NCBI GenBank assembly: GCA_047495785.1
Contig: JBLDXI010000031.1
Span: 186,001 to 250,000 of the forward strand
Direction: 5' to 3'
Source of the DNA: Lepidodermella squamata
Taxonomy: Eukaryota > Gastrotricha
DNA length: 64,000 bases
Shown: one piece after another, positions 1-10,551 of the stretch
Layout: each line of letters starts with the position of its first letter
Position numbering within the stretch: the first letter of the stretch is position 1
Translations under genes and position numbers: made by a program
Notes under the pieces: generated by a model
What the model was told of the DNA's origin: nothing
The model's input: the letters and a program-made list of their open reading frames with translations, nothing else
The model's database searches: none

Positions 1-905
1 ATGCATCTAGCAACGGCACCTGGCAAAGCAAGAACAATCAGCACTGAGCCGATAAGTATCGTTGGATTATTGACCAAAGCCATATTTGTTCGATCGATAG
101 ACGCTGGAACTGGCTTACCAACTCGGCGGAGGTTCGTCTTTATTTTATAAAAATTCCATATTTTGGAGAGCAAAGTAACCAGATGCAAACAAGGCAGCCC
201 AAACGCCCAGATTGGGGTCTATTGAACTACGGCCTGGGCATCCGCCTCAACTAAGCCCTTGTCAGTGTAGCTCATGTTCCCAATGCGGAGGCCTTGGATG
301 TTAGTATTGAGAAGAGACTCGTTCACAGCTTTCGTGACGATTTCGGGGTTCGTTTGATAATTAGCTACGGATACGTTTTGCTTCTTCAGCTAGATATCCG
401 CATTGTGAAGTGCATGCAGGCCTTTGAGGATATAGTCATGCATCAAAAATCGGTGTCATGCATCAGAAAACACCACTCAGAACGAATGTTTGGGGGTAAG
501 CTGCTGCGCCGATCCAGTCCAAAATGCTTGTAGAAACTGCTGTGCCTCCCTCCTACAGCCGTGAACTTCCGGGGCCAGGCGATACGGATTGTCAACGGTG
601 CTGTAGTTCACGATGAAAACTTATCTCGGACCCGTGATTCCAGCTTTGAAGGCTTGGCATAGAAATCTGTGGACAATTACGTAAATTGACAATTTGAAGT
701 AAATATATTGATTATTCTGATCTAGCGTTTTGATTGCCTCAGTCACTTGATCATTGATCTCAACTATAGCAGTTAAATAGGCGACATTTAACTTACAAAA
801 GGGCTCATCGATTGACAGTCCGTGGAAAACTTTGGTCAGAGGATCAATGGAGAGGCAGTGTAGGTGTTCATAGATTCGTCATAGAATTCGATGATAGCTC
901 GCGGA
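1..905 (-). pseudogene. Decayed GABA-B-like receptor copy, truncated at window edge
   Basis: This is a decayed relative of the receptor at 12079-14420, in the same orientation. Positions 1 to about 215 align with 12203-12414, then jump directly to sequence matching 13197 onward, so about 780 bp including most of the membrane domain are missing. A second gap of about 70 bp lies near 455. A third lies near 800, where the match jumps from about 13830 to about 14071. Similarity ends near 905 in the ligand-domain region. It keeps 7 bases around 437-443 that the 12-14 kb copy has lost, so it preserves the ancestral frame there. The multiple deletions and the lack of any long reading frame make it a pseudogene; its 3' end lies outside the window. 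Confidence 0.85.
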
Positions 906-1356
906 GCCAGACAAGCTGACGTCACCAGAAGACAGGCAGGCAAACGGAAGGCGGCGGTGTCAAGGGCTGAACCGAGGCGGATGACGGCGAGCCAGCGGTA
1001 GCCAGTTGTAGCAAAAACACGTTCGAAGGTAAAAAACTAAGGCTTACTATTTGAAGGCTAAAGCTAAAGGACCGGAGAGAAGTCAGCGACTTGTCTTGTC
1101 ACTGGCTGGTCTCGTCGCTTGAAAAACATTGAACTTTATTGGCCGTTATTACCACATGTCATCCACAAGTATTTAGATTCCAGGCTCACGTTAAGTAGAT
1201 TTCGTTGTAATGCTTGGAAAATTACAGAATAAAGCCCGTCATGAAATGATCAGCTGCTTACAATTGAAAATTGTCCGACCCTGCTTATGCAAATAGTGGA
1301 GCTTTCAGTTTCTTAATTACAGACTATTACAGGCTGACTATTACAGTAGGAAGAAG
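906..1356. other. Intergenic, no gene seen
   Basis: I see no coding sequence or recognisable repeat between the decayed receptor copy and the hAT-type element. The 8 bases just before the element (1349-1356) are its target-site duplication. Confidence 0.5.
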
Positions 1357-2108
1357 CAGGGCCGGATTAACGCATATGCACAGAGGGCACGTGCCCAGGA
1401 GCCGCCAGTCAAAAGGGGCCGCCAGAAAGTGGTGAAATGTTCGCTTTTACTAAACATTCCCGGAAGATTTTTGGGCCTTTATTAGGTCGTTATTCTTTGC
1501 AATTGAGAGCCTTTCCAAGCATCCGGATCAACCCATTTTCTTGTATTTTGCTAAAATTTTGCTCGCTTCGCTCGCAAGTTCGTCAACTTTTATTCACTTT
1601 TTTATCAGTACTCCCCCTATTCAATTAATTTTGAACAAGCGTTAACTCATTTGGGGGTTTTAATGAAGAATGAATGAGAGTCAAATCCTCTTGCCACAAT
1701 TGTTTCGGAGTCAGAATGAGACGGGAAAACAAGGATTTTTCTGCATGAGAAAAACGATTTCCAGGAATATTCTTGGAAAATTTCTCACTTCGCTCGTGGT
1801 AATGTGACAATATTCCAATTTGCGGTTATTTTGTTGGAAAATGGAAAGCACTTATGAACGCCAACTCATTTAGCAATACTGGGTGGCTTGTAGCAACAAA
1901 ATACCAAAGCAAAATTAAATGTTAGAAGTTAGAAGGAATTATTGTTTAATGAAATTTAATCCCACTGTTTAATCCCATCAGGAATTTGAGAAAATTGACT
2001 TTGATCATGGTTTCAGGCATGAAAACCTAGTTTTAGTGGAAACATATGAAGAGTAGGGCCGCCAACCAGAAAGTGCCCAGGGGCCACCCGAGTGTTAATC
2101 CGGCCCGG
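1357..2108. mobile_element. hAT-type MITE, 752 bp, 8-bp TSD
   Basis: The left end reads CAGGGCCGGATTAAC and the right end is its inverse with one terminal mismatch (GTTAATCCGGCCC followed by GG). The element is flanked on both sides by the same 8 bases, GGAAGAAG (1349-1356 and 2109-2116). An 8-bp duplication with a CAGGG terminus is the hallmark of hAT-superfamily elements. Subterminal copies of GGGCCGCC and AAAGTG-type words occur in both ends. No transposase remains inside, so it is non-autonomous. Short frames inside it (1437-1810) are not genes. Confidence 0.85.
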
Positions 2109-2116
2109 GGAAGAAG

Positions 2117-2714
2117 TCCTGCGTGAGTTGAATCTCTAACATGAGAACGTTGTGCAAAAATTATCAAGCACGGGCTTAAGGATTCAGGTTTTTTTGTTGC
2201 GAGGTAATCTCTTCCAAAGGATTACTAAAGTTCTGCCTCGATAAAAACACTGGGTCGGGAGCCAGACCCGTTCTTTAAACAAGGGGTGCTTTTAACAAGG
2301 GCGCCGTACATTTATTACGAAAAAGCAAACAATTGACACCATGTGGGGCGCTAATCCACTTCCGATCGTAAACAGCCCTCGATAAAGAAACGGTCTTATA
2401 AAAAGGGTGCCTTTAACGAGGGAGCACTGTATATTTTTCTCAAGGCTCAAGGCTCAAGGCTGACTCATGCATTTTGCTGGAACTTTTATTAGCTGTATTA
2501 TTCCGTCACAGAACCGTAAAATGAACAGTTGAGGGTTGTTTCCAAGTTCCATTCATGAATTTCATGAAATAAAAAGGAATGTCGTCAACTCGAGTCAATC
2601 TTGAACTTGAAGCTGCTAGACATCTCAGAGGTTTTTAACATTCAACAGCGGTAGACAAGAACAATGGAAAATACAGCTCGATGAATATGAAATGCAAATA
2701 AAAACACTGTACTA
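2117..2714. other. Intergenic
   Basis: Non-coding by eye. Two related words of the form 'GGGTGC(T/C)TTTAAC(A/G)AGGG' occur near 2283 and 2405, which may be a degraded repeat. The right part is the 3' flank of the first channel gene. Confidence 0.4.
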
Positions 2715-4130
2715 TCAAAAATATATCTTTAAACAAGTCGTGATATCGAAGGCCAAACAGAGCATCAATACAGTAGTAAACGTGATACCATCCATAATAT
2801 TGATTTTTCGAAAATTCCATCTGGTAAATTTGTTCTCGAGGTATTTCGCAGAGTTGGCGCCGTTCGTCAGCCGACAGGTGACGAGGCAATAAATCGAAAC
2901 AAACACGCCGATAGAAATTTGAACAGCGAAATTAACCTCCAGCCATATGATTTCTGCAGTGTCAGGGATACTTTCCGTAATCACAATCATTAGCAACGAT
3001 GATGAAAGGAAAACTGTCAGCGAATAACCGGACCGATCAGACATATCGGGCGGAAGAGTGAATACAGACAGCTGAAGAATTTTCAGAAGAATCATCGGTA
3101 AAATTATAGTTGTGATGTAGCACTCGGCTTTTCGAGCCAGGATGAAATTGAATTTGACTGATGTATTCGAGTTTTCCAATGTTGCATTCGCCCCCAATAA
3201 GCGCCAAACGTCGGCGTCCGAGAAACCTCTGATTCCGGTACTCATTGATGCCTCCGTGAAAGGATCACGTCTTCCGAAGCCCGGGCCAGCAAATGAAACA
3301 GAATATTTCTCTAATTTTTCGGCGCCAATATTTATCGAGCAAAATTGTTTATCGAATGGGAATCTTTAAAATGAAGAAATCGTTCAGTAATATTAGTATA
3401 GAATGTCCGGTTGGATATCATAGGTGGATAGCACGATGGATATTGGCCTGAAAGACGAATATCCATCACTGTCCACCTATGACACCCGAATATGAGTGTT
3501 ATCCGGCGCCAAAAATGATCAAATCCGGATATGTTATCTGGAAATCGTCAGATCCGCAGATATACTCACTTTTTGAACCTGAGAAAACAAGTCGAATCGT
3601 ATTTCGAGATGGCGCTCAACGAAGCGTATCCACTTGACGCCACTAATACCTTTTTCTGATCCGGCCTTGTAAGGAAAAAGCGTAAATAAGTAAAATGGTG
3701 TGAAGCAACCTAATTACCACATGAAAGGATCGATGTTGCCGACCCTATTGATATGGGCTATGTCCGGCACCCATATTTCGTCCTTTACTCGATACCAGCA
3801 GAAAGCAGGTGAAGTTCCTTCTTTGATGTTCTGCCATTTAGCGCAATTGGGAAGAAGCCATTCAATAGTAACTTCGGCTTGCATGGAAAAGATTTGCTCG
3901 ATGTCGTCTAGACCAATGAATGATAGCGGCTGTATTTGAATGCTAACTATTACTACTGAGGTGTTGCGGATGGGTTTAGCTGTTGTACTGCGAAGGTACG
4001 GGCAGAAGGTTTGCAAATTTTTACAGAATTGATCATCTGGGTCTAATTCATTCGCCTTGAATTTACCATATTCGTCCAAGCCGCAGATCGCACCTGCAAA
4101 GAGCAGAATGATTAAAAGCGTAGGAGACAT
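2715..4130 (-). CDS. Cys-loop ligand-gated ion channel subunit 1 (385 aa)
   Basis: Predicted plasma-membrane pentameric channel subunit. Exons on the minus strand are 4130-3718, 3665-3570 and 3363-2715 (introns 52 and 206 bp); joined they give 1158 nt. The start was chosen at the Met that opens a clear signal peptide (MSPTLLIILLFAGAICG); upstream Mets would precede it with polar sequence. Order: signal peptide, FC-x5-CPYLR motif, beta-sandwich extracellular domain with DEIWVPD, the Cys loop split by intron 2 (C-x13-C with FPFD), four membrane segments, stop right after M4. M2 begins SDRSG, with Asp at -1' and Leu at 9'. The M3-M4 loop is only about 23 residues. Ligand unknown; the vicinal cysteines of acetylcholine-binding alpha subunits are absent. 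TATATA lies at 4166-4171. Confidence 0.9.
3418..3482. repeat. Foldback hairpin inside intron 2 of channel subunit 1
   Basis: The segment starting TCATAGGTGG at 3418 is inverted at the end of the region (CCACCTATGA, 3473-3482), with matching interior ATGGATATT / AATATCCAT. The arms are about 25 nt with small bulges and a loop of about 13 nt. Sister genes have 50-56 bp at this intron, so the extra 150 bp here are most simply an insertion. Confidence 0.65.
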
Positions 4131-4689
4131 ACTGAAATGTAATATGCTAGCCTTGGCGAAAGCTCTATATATTGTTGATCCCGGATATTGCATTCTCTTC
4201 GCGTACAATTTTCATCACGACTGCTATTGTATAGAACTATTGCCTTATCAGTATTTAGCTCATTGATTCTCGTTGCGATTCGCATAGAGATCGAAGTGAT
4301 CAGAGGTGACACTTGCACATGCGTAATGGTACCTTAAAATGAAAATAATGTTTTACTTTTGAACCGTTAAAATCGCCATTTTTTATCGGCGTTTTCTGAC
4401 ATTTTCATTCATCAATCAACAATTTACAACCTCTTGGATTTCGATGCCGATTTGTAGAAAAGGGAGCTACTTCTTCCTCTTTCTGGAAAGGTTCAAATTA
4501 GACTTTCCAAAAGGGAAAGGTTTGGCGAAATGTTTAAGATCGTAGGATTTTTTGGTTGCCATCAGGGTTGCCGAGGGTGATTATTTCTCTTGTCTGAAGA
4601 GTTAAGGAATCCTTAACGGTGTTGAGAGCAGAAACGAGATATCGGCCCGCTGAGAAAGCCCGAGGGTGTAGCGAGGCGAAGCCCGAGGG
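4131..4689. other. Intergenic 5' flank of channel subunit 1
   Basis: No gene seen. It holds a TATA-like word at 4166-4171 (minus strand) and, just left of the Tigger element, two copies of CCCGAGGGT (4660-4668 and 4682-4690). Confidence 0.45.
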
Positions 4690-4691
4690 TA

Positions 4692-6675
4692 CCGTATTTC
4701 TCGAAAATATACGACACACCTGTATATATCCCCGCTCCCTAATACAACCCGACGAAAAAATCGTTTGTTCATATTTAACCCAGGCCTCGAAATTGTACCA
4801 CAGCTATTTTAATTTGGGCGAAGCATGCGTTGGAACAAAAGAAAAGCCTTATTAATGACGCATTATCGTAATCAGTGATTAGCTATCGCGTAAGCAGCTT
4901 CGCAACGTCTGATCTTGGCACCATTCATAAGCCAGCAGAAAATGCCCATTCAGCATTCACTAGCTGAGACACAGAGTTTTATTTTAACATTTTCATATCC
5001 TTCTTAATCGTTTTAACCTTCTGGAATCGATGATGGCTGGCTCTCCTGATCGTCTTCAAGATTCCGTCCAGGTGTCCGAAGAAGACAAGCGAAAGCGGCA
5101 CCGCAAGTATTCCCTCGCATACAAAATTCGCGTGGCTGATCATACAAAAGCAATCTCAGCAAACGATGCCTCGAGAGTCTTCAAGGTCGATCGTCGATGC
5201 GTCAAGGAATGGCTACAACATCACCAACAGCTGCTGATTCTACAGTTCGCTGGCATGGAAAAGCGTCATCGTCTCCTTGGCGCCGGTCGACCGCTGGCCT
5301 ACCCTAACCTCGATCAGGTTATGGAAGAATGGATAACCGAGCAACGCCTCGCCCGCCGTCCCGTCTCAAGGCGCAGCATTTTGCTGAAAGCAAAACAGCT
5401 CGATCCATCATTCAAAGGCAGCAACGGATGGCTCGATCGTTTCCTCAAACGGTACGATTTCTGTTTAAGAAGGCGAACTACTCAATGCCAGAAAGTCCCG
5501 GAATCGTACATCGATAAGCTGGTCAAGTTTGTTCTCTACATTCGGCAAATCCGAATCAACCATCGTTACTTGCCGCAAAACATCGTGGCAGCAGACGAAA
5601 CAGCTGTATGGATGGACTGGCCATCTGGTACTACGATCGAGCGAACTGGTAGCAAGGAGGTCTCTGTGATCACTACTGGGCACGACAAGTCACGCATTAC
5701 GGTAATGCTCACTGCTCGTTCTGACGGCACAAAGCTGAAACCGTTTGTTCTTCTTAACCGGAAGCGACCGGTAAAAGAGCTGGAACGTTTCAATTCAAAG
5801 ATGGTCATCGCTTGCAAGGGTAAGTTCTGGAGATCAATTAAAATTTTAATCTTTTGAATTTCATCAGGGACTGTTTGGATGAATGACAGCCTCACTGGTC
5901 TCTACTTGGACAAAGTGGTCGGGCGAGATGTCTTCGGAAATCGGCGTCTCATGGTTTGGGATTCGTTCAGAAGTCACATCAGCGAGGCTACCAAGAAGAA
6001 GTGCGCTGGCATGAAGCTCGACCTCGCCATCGTTCCAGGCGGCTGTACGAAATTTGTCCAACCAGCTGACCTCTGCTGGAACCAGCCTTTCAAAGCTCAC
6101 ATGCGACAACTCTACACGGACTGGCTTTCAAGTCCAGCTGCACAGGACGTGACCAAAGGCGGCAACCCGAAAGCGCCTCCTCTCCCGCTCATCTGCGAGT
6201 GGATTCTGGCTTCTTGGGATGCTCTGCCCACCAGTCTTGTCCGTCGGCCGTTTTACTTCTGCGGAATCGCCAACGCACTCGATGGTTCCGAGGATGATCA
6301 GATCTCGTGCTTCAAGGATGGAAAGCCGTGCGCTGCTGGCCGAGAGCTACTGGCTTCGAAGATGGCATCAAACGACACGTTCGATCAAGTCATCAGCCTG
6401 GATGATTTCAACGATGACGAAAGTGAACCTGACTTTTTTTTTATTGATAATTGATTTTGTTGGTTGATCAAAAAATTGTTAACTTTTTCACTTTTTCACT
6501 GAATCGACAAATAAAACAATCTAAAAACGTCGTCTTAATACGAATTGCTCGCGGCTTTTTGTGATGATTCGCAATTAAACAGCACACCCGTATATATCCC
6601 CACTCCCTAATACAACCCGAATCAAAAATCATTTGTTCATAAATATAGCCCGCGGTAAATTTTCGAGAAATACGG
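4692..6675 (+). mobile_element. Tigger/pogo-type DNA transposon, apparently intact
   Basis: The inverted ends match perfectly over 17 bp: CCGTATTTCTCGAAAAT at the left, its inverse ending at 6675. TA dinucleotides flank both ends (4690-4691 and 6676-6677), the duplication expected of the Tc1/mariner-pogo superfamily. The single gene inside encodes a full-length DDE transposase. A segment of about 58 bp (around 4713-4773) recurs in the same orientation at about 6579-6640; these subterminal copies are direct, not inverted, repeats. Confidence 0.9.
5030..6454 (+). CDS. Tigger/pogo-family transposase (CENP-B-like, 458 aa)
   Basis: Exons 5030-5819 and 5868-6454, joined over a 48-bp GT-AG intron, give 1377 nt. 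The N-terminal psq/CENP-B-type helix-turn-helix lies around residues 20-70. A second CENP-B-type DNA-binding helix-turn-helix region lies around 90-155. The DDE nuclease domain carries Asp189 (in AADETAVW), Asp295 (in VWDSF) and Asp331 (in QPADL); the last two are 35 residues apart, as in the family. The C-terminus is acidic. No frameshift or stop interrupts it, which together with intact ends suggests recent activity. The product would act in the nucleus, cutting and pasting its own element. Confidence 0.93.
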
Positions 6676-6825
6676 TATTTTCAAAGGGCTGAGATGTTCT
6701 CGTTGCGCAACAATCGAAAAGTTTGGCTGTAATGGTATCATTTATTTGAGTATCATTTGTTTTGGAGTAGTCCCGCTCAAACTATATTATACAAATATTA
6801 ATAGTAAATAAAAATTACTACGTAG

Positions 6826-8084
6826 TCAGAAGTATATCATCAAAAACGTCGTGATGTCGAACAGCAGACAGAGCGCCGATATCGCAGCGAACGTGATAAC
6901 ATCCATGAAATCGATCTTACGCAAACACCATCTGGTAACTTTACACTCGACGTATTTCGCGTAGTTGGCGCCGTTCGTCAGCCGACAAGTGACGAGGCAA
7001 TAAATCGAAACAAACACGCCGATAGAAATTTGAAAAGCAAAATTGACCTCTAGCCATATGATTTCGGAAGTGTCGGGGAAATTGTCGGTGATCATGGTCA
7101 TCAAGAAAGTCGATGAGAGAAAAATTGTTAGCGAAAAACCGGATCGATCAGACATATTAGCAGGTAGAGCAAATACGGATAACTGAAGAATTTTAAGTAA
7201 GATCATTGGTAACATAATAGTCGTTATGTAGCATTCAGCTTTTCGAACCATGATGAAGTTGAACTTGACCAATTTATCCGAGTCATGCCGTGTTGCATTC
7301 GTTTCTAGCAGCCGCCAAACATCCGCGTCGGAGAAATCCGTCATTCCAGGGTCAAACTGCTCCGTTATAGGATCTGTTGCTCCGAAAGCCTGATCAACAA
7401 AGGTAACAACGTATTTCTCGAACCTCTCAGTTGCTATGTCTATCGAACAAGCTTGGGTATCGAATGGGAATCTTAAAGAAAATAAGGATACATATTTGAG
7501 TAATCCGATGCATTCCGGCATTCTCACTTTTTAAACCGGAGAAAACAAGTCGAATCGTATCTTGAAATTACGCTCAAAGATGCTTTTCCACTATTTGTTA
7601 CATACACCTTTTTCTGATCCGTCCTATGTACATAAATATTGAACAATTTGTATCAAGCGTCTTTAGGAAGCTACTACCATAGAAAAGGATCAATGTTGCC
7701 GACCCTATTGCTGTGCACCAAATGTGGCACCCAAATTTCGTCCTTCGCTCGATAGAAGCAGAAGTGAGGGCTCTGCAAACGAATAGGTTTCCATCTTGCG
7801 CATTTCGGAAGCATCCATCGAACCATAACTTCCGCTTGCATTGAAAACAGTTGCTCGGTATCGCTGAGACCGATGAATGATTGCGGCCGAAGGCGTACCA
7901 TTACCGTGACTCTCTCGCTATGGAGCATGGGTTCAGCAGTAGCAATACGAAGGTAAGGGCAAGAGGCTTGCAATGTTGTGCAGAATTCATCAATAGGTTG
8001 CAATTCTGTCGCCTTGCATATCTCAGATGAATTCAAACAACAAGTAAAGCCTGCGAAGATCAGCAGAATGAAGTTAGAAGGCAT
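6826..8084 (-). CDS. Cys-loop ligand-gated ion channel subunit 2 (382 aa)
   Basis: Minus-strand exons 8084-7678, 7623-7528 and 7471-6826 (introns 54 and 56 bp) give 1149 nt. The start is the Met of the signal peptide MPSNFILLIFAGFTCC. It has the family order: FC-x5-CPYLR near residue 35, a PKCARW region, CFYRAKDEIWVP, a C-x13-C Cys loop with FPFD, then M1-M4. M2 starts SDRSG with Leu at 9' and Asp at 20', predicting a cation pore. It is closest by eye to subunits 1 and 4. The neighbours on both sides in the same orientation are paralogues, so tandem duplication is the obvious origin. Ligand and subunit partners are unknown. Confidence 0.9.
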
Positions 8085-9276
8085 TTCAAAATACTGCATG
8101 AAATCTGAGATAACGAGCTCACATTTGAGCTTATTGAAAACGAATAAGGCAAACTTCCGCCATCTGTTTCCTCCATCGCATTGTAAAATAATGTTTCGGC
8201 TAGAAAAGGCAGATTGTTTCATCGGTTATAAAGCGAGTGCAGCTCCTGATTGGACTTTGATGACCCAGCATTCCTCGTAAGTCCCATCGAAAATCTCGAA
8301 CCGAACGATATTTCCTTGTTTTTTTCTCCAGGTTCTATATTTTTATCCTAGGAAGACTCGCTTTTGAAAGAGCGCAAAAAAGTGTTCTTGGTCAGAAATC
8401 GATTCAAAGATGGGTCGATTGTTCATTCATTTAGCTTTAGCTATGCGTGTGTGGCTCAAATAAAACGCAAAAAACATGACTTTGCACATGGTAACGTGTG
8501 AAACTATCGCATGGTCGTAAGCTTCTGTTCTTCAGAACAAAATTCAATCCGGTTACTTTCGAGTGATTCGATGGGTGGATGATTATCGAGCAGTCGTTCA
8601 GTGGCAAAAAGTAGGTTTCTATTTAGATTCCTGATGACTGGGAGATTTCACATCTCATTCATAACAGGGTTTCTGTAACAGTTCCCGGACTACAGCGTTA
8701 CAGGACTTGGATGCCTAGGATCATGCCTAGGAAAAAATATCATAATGAATAAAATGTGTTTGGGAATATTTTATTGGGCGAAAATTGATTGTTTGGTATG
8801 GTCGGTGATCCCGCGTAACTTAAGTTGGCTGTTCGAGCGGCTGTTCGAGCGGAACTAATACACTGAAAGATGACCTCAAGCGCCTTCAAAATGACAGTGC
8901 ACATGGGTCAGTTTTAATATCCGTAAACATCGCGTTCTCAAGAAGGCCACTCGAGTGGGAAGCGAACTTCGACTAACAACTTGTTGCTTATTTTTGGTCT
9001 GAAGTGTCAAAAATGTCTTATTCCCAGTATGGATCTACTAATGTCATCTGATGTTATGATATTTTTCATCGGACATAGTTAGGGAGACGCTGCAGTAGCG
9101 TTTATGTAACTGCTGCAATAAATTCTAAAATTGTTTCCTGCCCCGCCGAGCATTCCTGTTCGGCGTATTTTGGTTATCGATATGGTGTTCAAGTGTAAGC
9201 GAATTTATTTACAAGCGTAGGGTTAGACGAAAGCATATGTAGAATATGAGATGAAAATACACTGAACACTATACAG
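8085..9276. other. Intergenic, about 1.2 kb, no gene seen
   Basis: No convincing exon on either strand. A tandem CTGTTCGAGCGG pair occurs near 8830-8853 and a small imperfect palindrome (GCCGAG...TTCGGCG) near 9145-9165. Otherwise it holds the promoter of subunit 2 and the 3' flank of subunit 3. Confidence 0.4.
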
Positions 9277-10551
9277 TCAGAAGTATATCATCATACAAGT
9301 CGTGATGTCCAATGCCAAACTGAGTATGAATACTGTAGCAAACGTGATGCCATCCATCAAGTCGATTTTACGCAGATTCCTTCTTGTAAATTTGTACTCG
9401 ACGTATTTCGTCGAGTTATCGCCGTTCGTCAGCCGACAAGTGACGAGGCAATAAATCGAAACGAAAACTCCCATGCAAACCTGAACAGCGAAATCGACCT
9501 CGAGCCATATGATTTCTGCAGTGTCAGGAATATTATCGGTAATTACAGTCATCAAGAATGATGACGAGAGAAAAATTGTTAGCGAAAAACCAGATCGATC
9601 AGACTTTTCAGCAGGTAGAGCGAATACAGAAAGCTGGAGAATTTTCAGGAGAACCATCGGTAACATAACAGTCGTAATGTAGCATTCAGCTTTTCGAGCT
9701 AAGAAGAAGTTGAAGTTGATCAACGTTCGCGATTCATGCGATGTAGCATTTACTGTGGCAACTCGCCAAATGTCGTGGTTAAGACTTTTCATTCCGCCAC
9801 GTTTTTCCCCGGAGATTGGGTCTTTGAACTGGAAACCCCGGGCTTGCCATACAAATGAGTATTTGTCGAATGTCTCAGGGCTAATTTCTATTGAGCAAAC
9901 TTGGCTATCGAATGGGAATCTTTAACATAAAGGAAAAAATTTGAACGACTTGATAAAATCTCGCCTAACTCACTTTTTGAATCTGAGGAAACAGGTCGAA
10001 TCGTATCTCGAAATAACGCTCAAAAACGCGGAACCAGTTGCTGCAACGAATGCCAATTTTCGATCTGGCCTTGATAAGTTTAATGGGAAAACAAAAGTTT
10101 AACAGTATTTTTATTCCAATTACCAAAGAAAAGGGTCAATGTAGCCGACCCTATTCCTGTGCACCACGTTTGGCACCCATATTTCGTCCTTTACTCGATA
10201 GCGGCAGTATTTCGGTTTGCTAGAATTTTGCTTCTGGATTTCTTGTTTGGACATCCATTTTGCGCATTCAGGAAGCTTCCATTCAAAAGTAACTTCTGCT
10301 TGCATCGAGAAGAGCTGCTTAGCATCGCTGAGGCCAATAAGTACTATTGGCTGTAAGTGAATGTCAACTTGAACTTTCGAACCATTGATATACGGTTTAA
10401 TGGTAGCTCTGCGAAGGTAGGGGCAGTCCCTTTGCAGATTTTTACAGAATTTATCATCCGGGTCTAAATCATTTGCACTGAACTGTTCTGGCCGCTCTAA
10501 GCCACAGGTCAAAATTGTGTAGAGAAGAATTGTGAAAATAACTAGTAGCAT
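9277..10551 (-). CDS. Cys-loop ligand-gated ion channel subunit 3 (388 aa)
   Basis: Minus-strand exons 10551-10124, 10069-9974 and 9919-9277 (introns 54 and 54 bp) give 1167 nt. The start is the first true ATG before a hydrophobic signal peptide (MLLVIFTILLYTILTCG); an in-frame TTG lies 18 nt upstream. Domain order is as in the neighbours, with FC-x5-CPYLR, PECAKW, CRYRVKDEIWVP, C-x13-C with FPFD, M1-M4. M2 begins SDRSG and keeps Leu 9' and Asp 20'. The segment after the Cys loop is diverged: the usual FSDADVW reads SLNHDIW. The final residues MMIYF end right after M4. Confidence 0.9.

Noticed and set aside
1437-1810. Open stretches on both strands
   Set aside because: They lie wholly inside the hAT-type MITE and have no domain or signal peptide.
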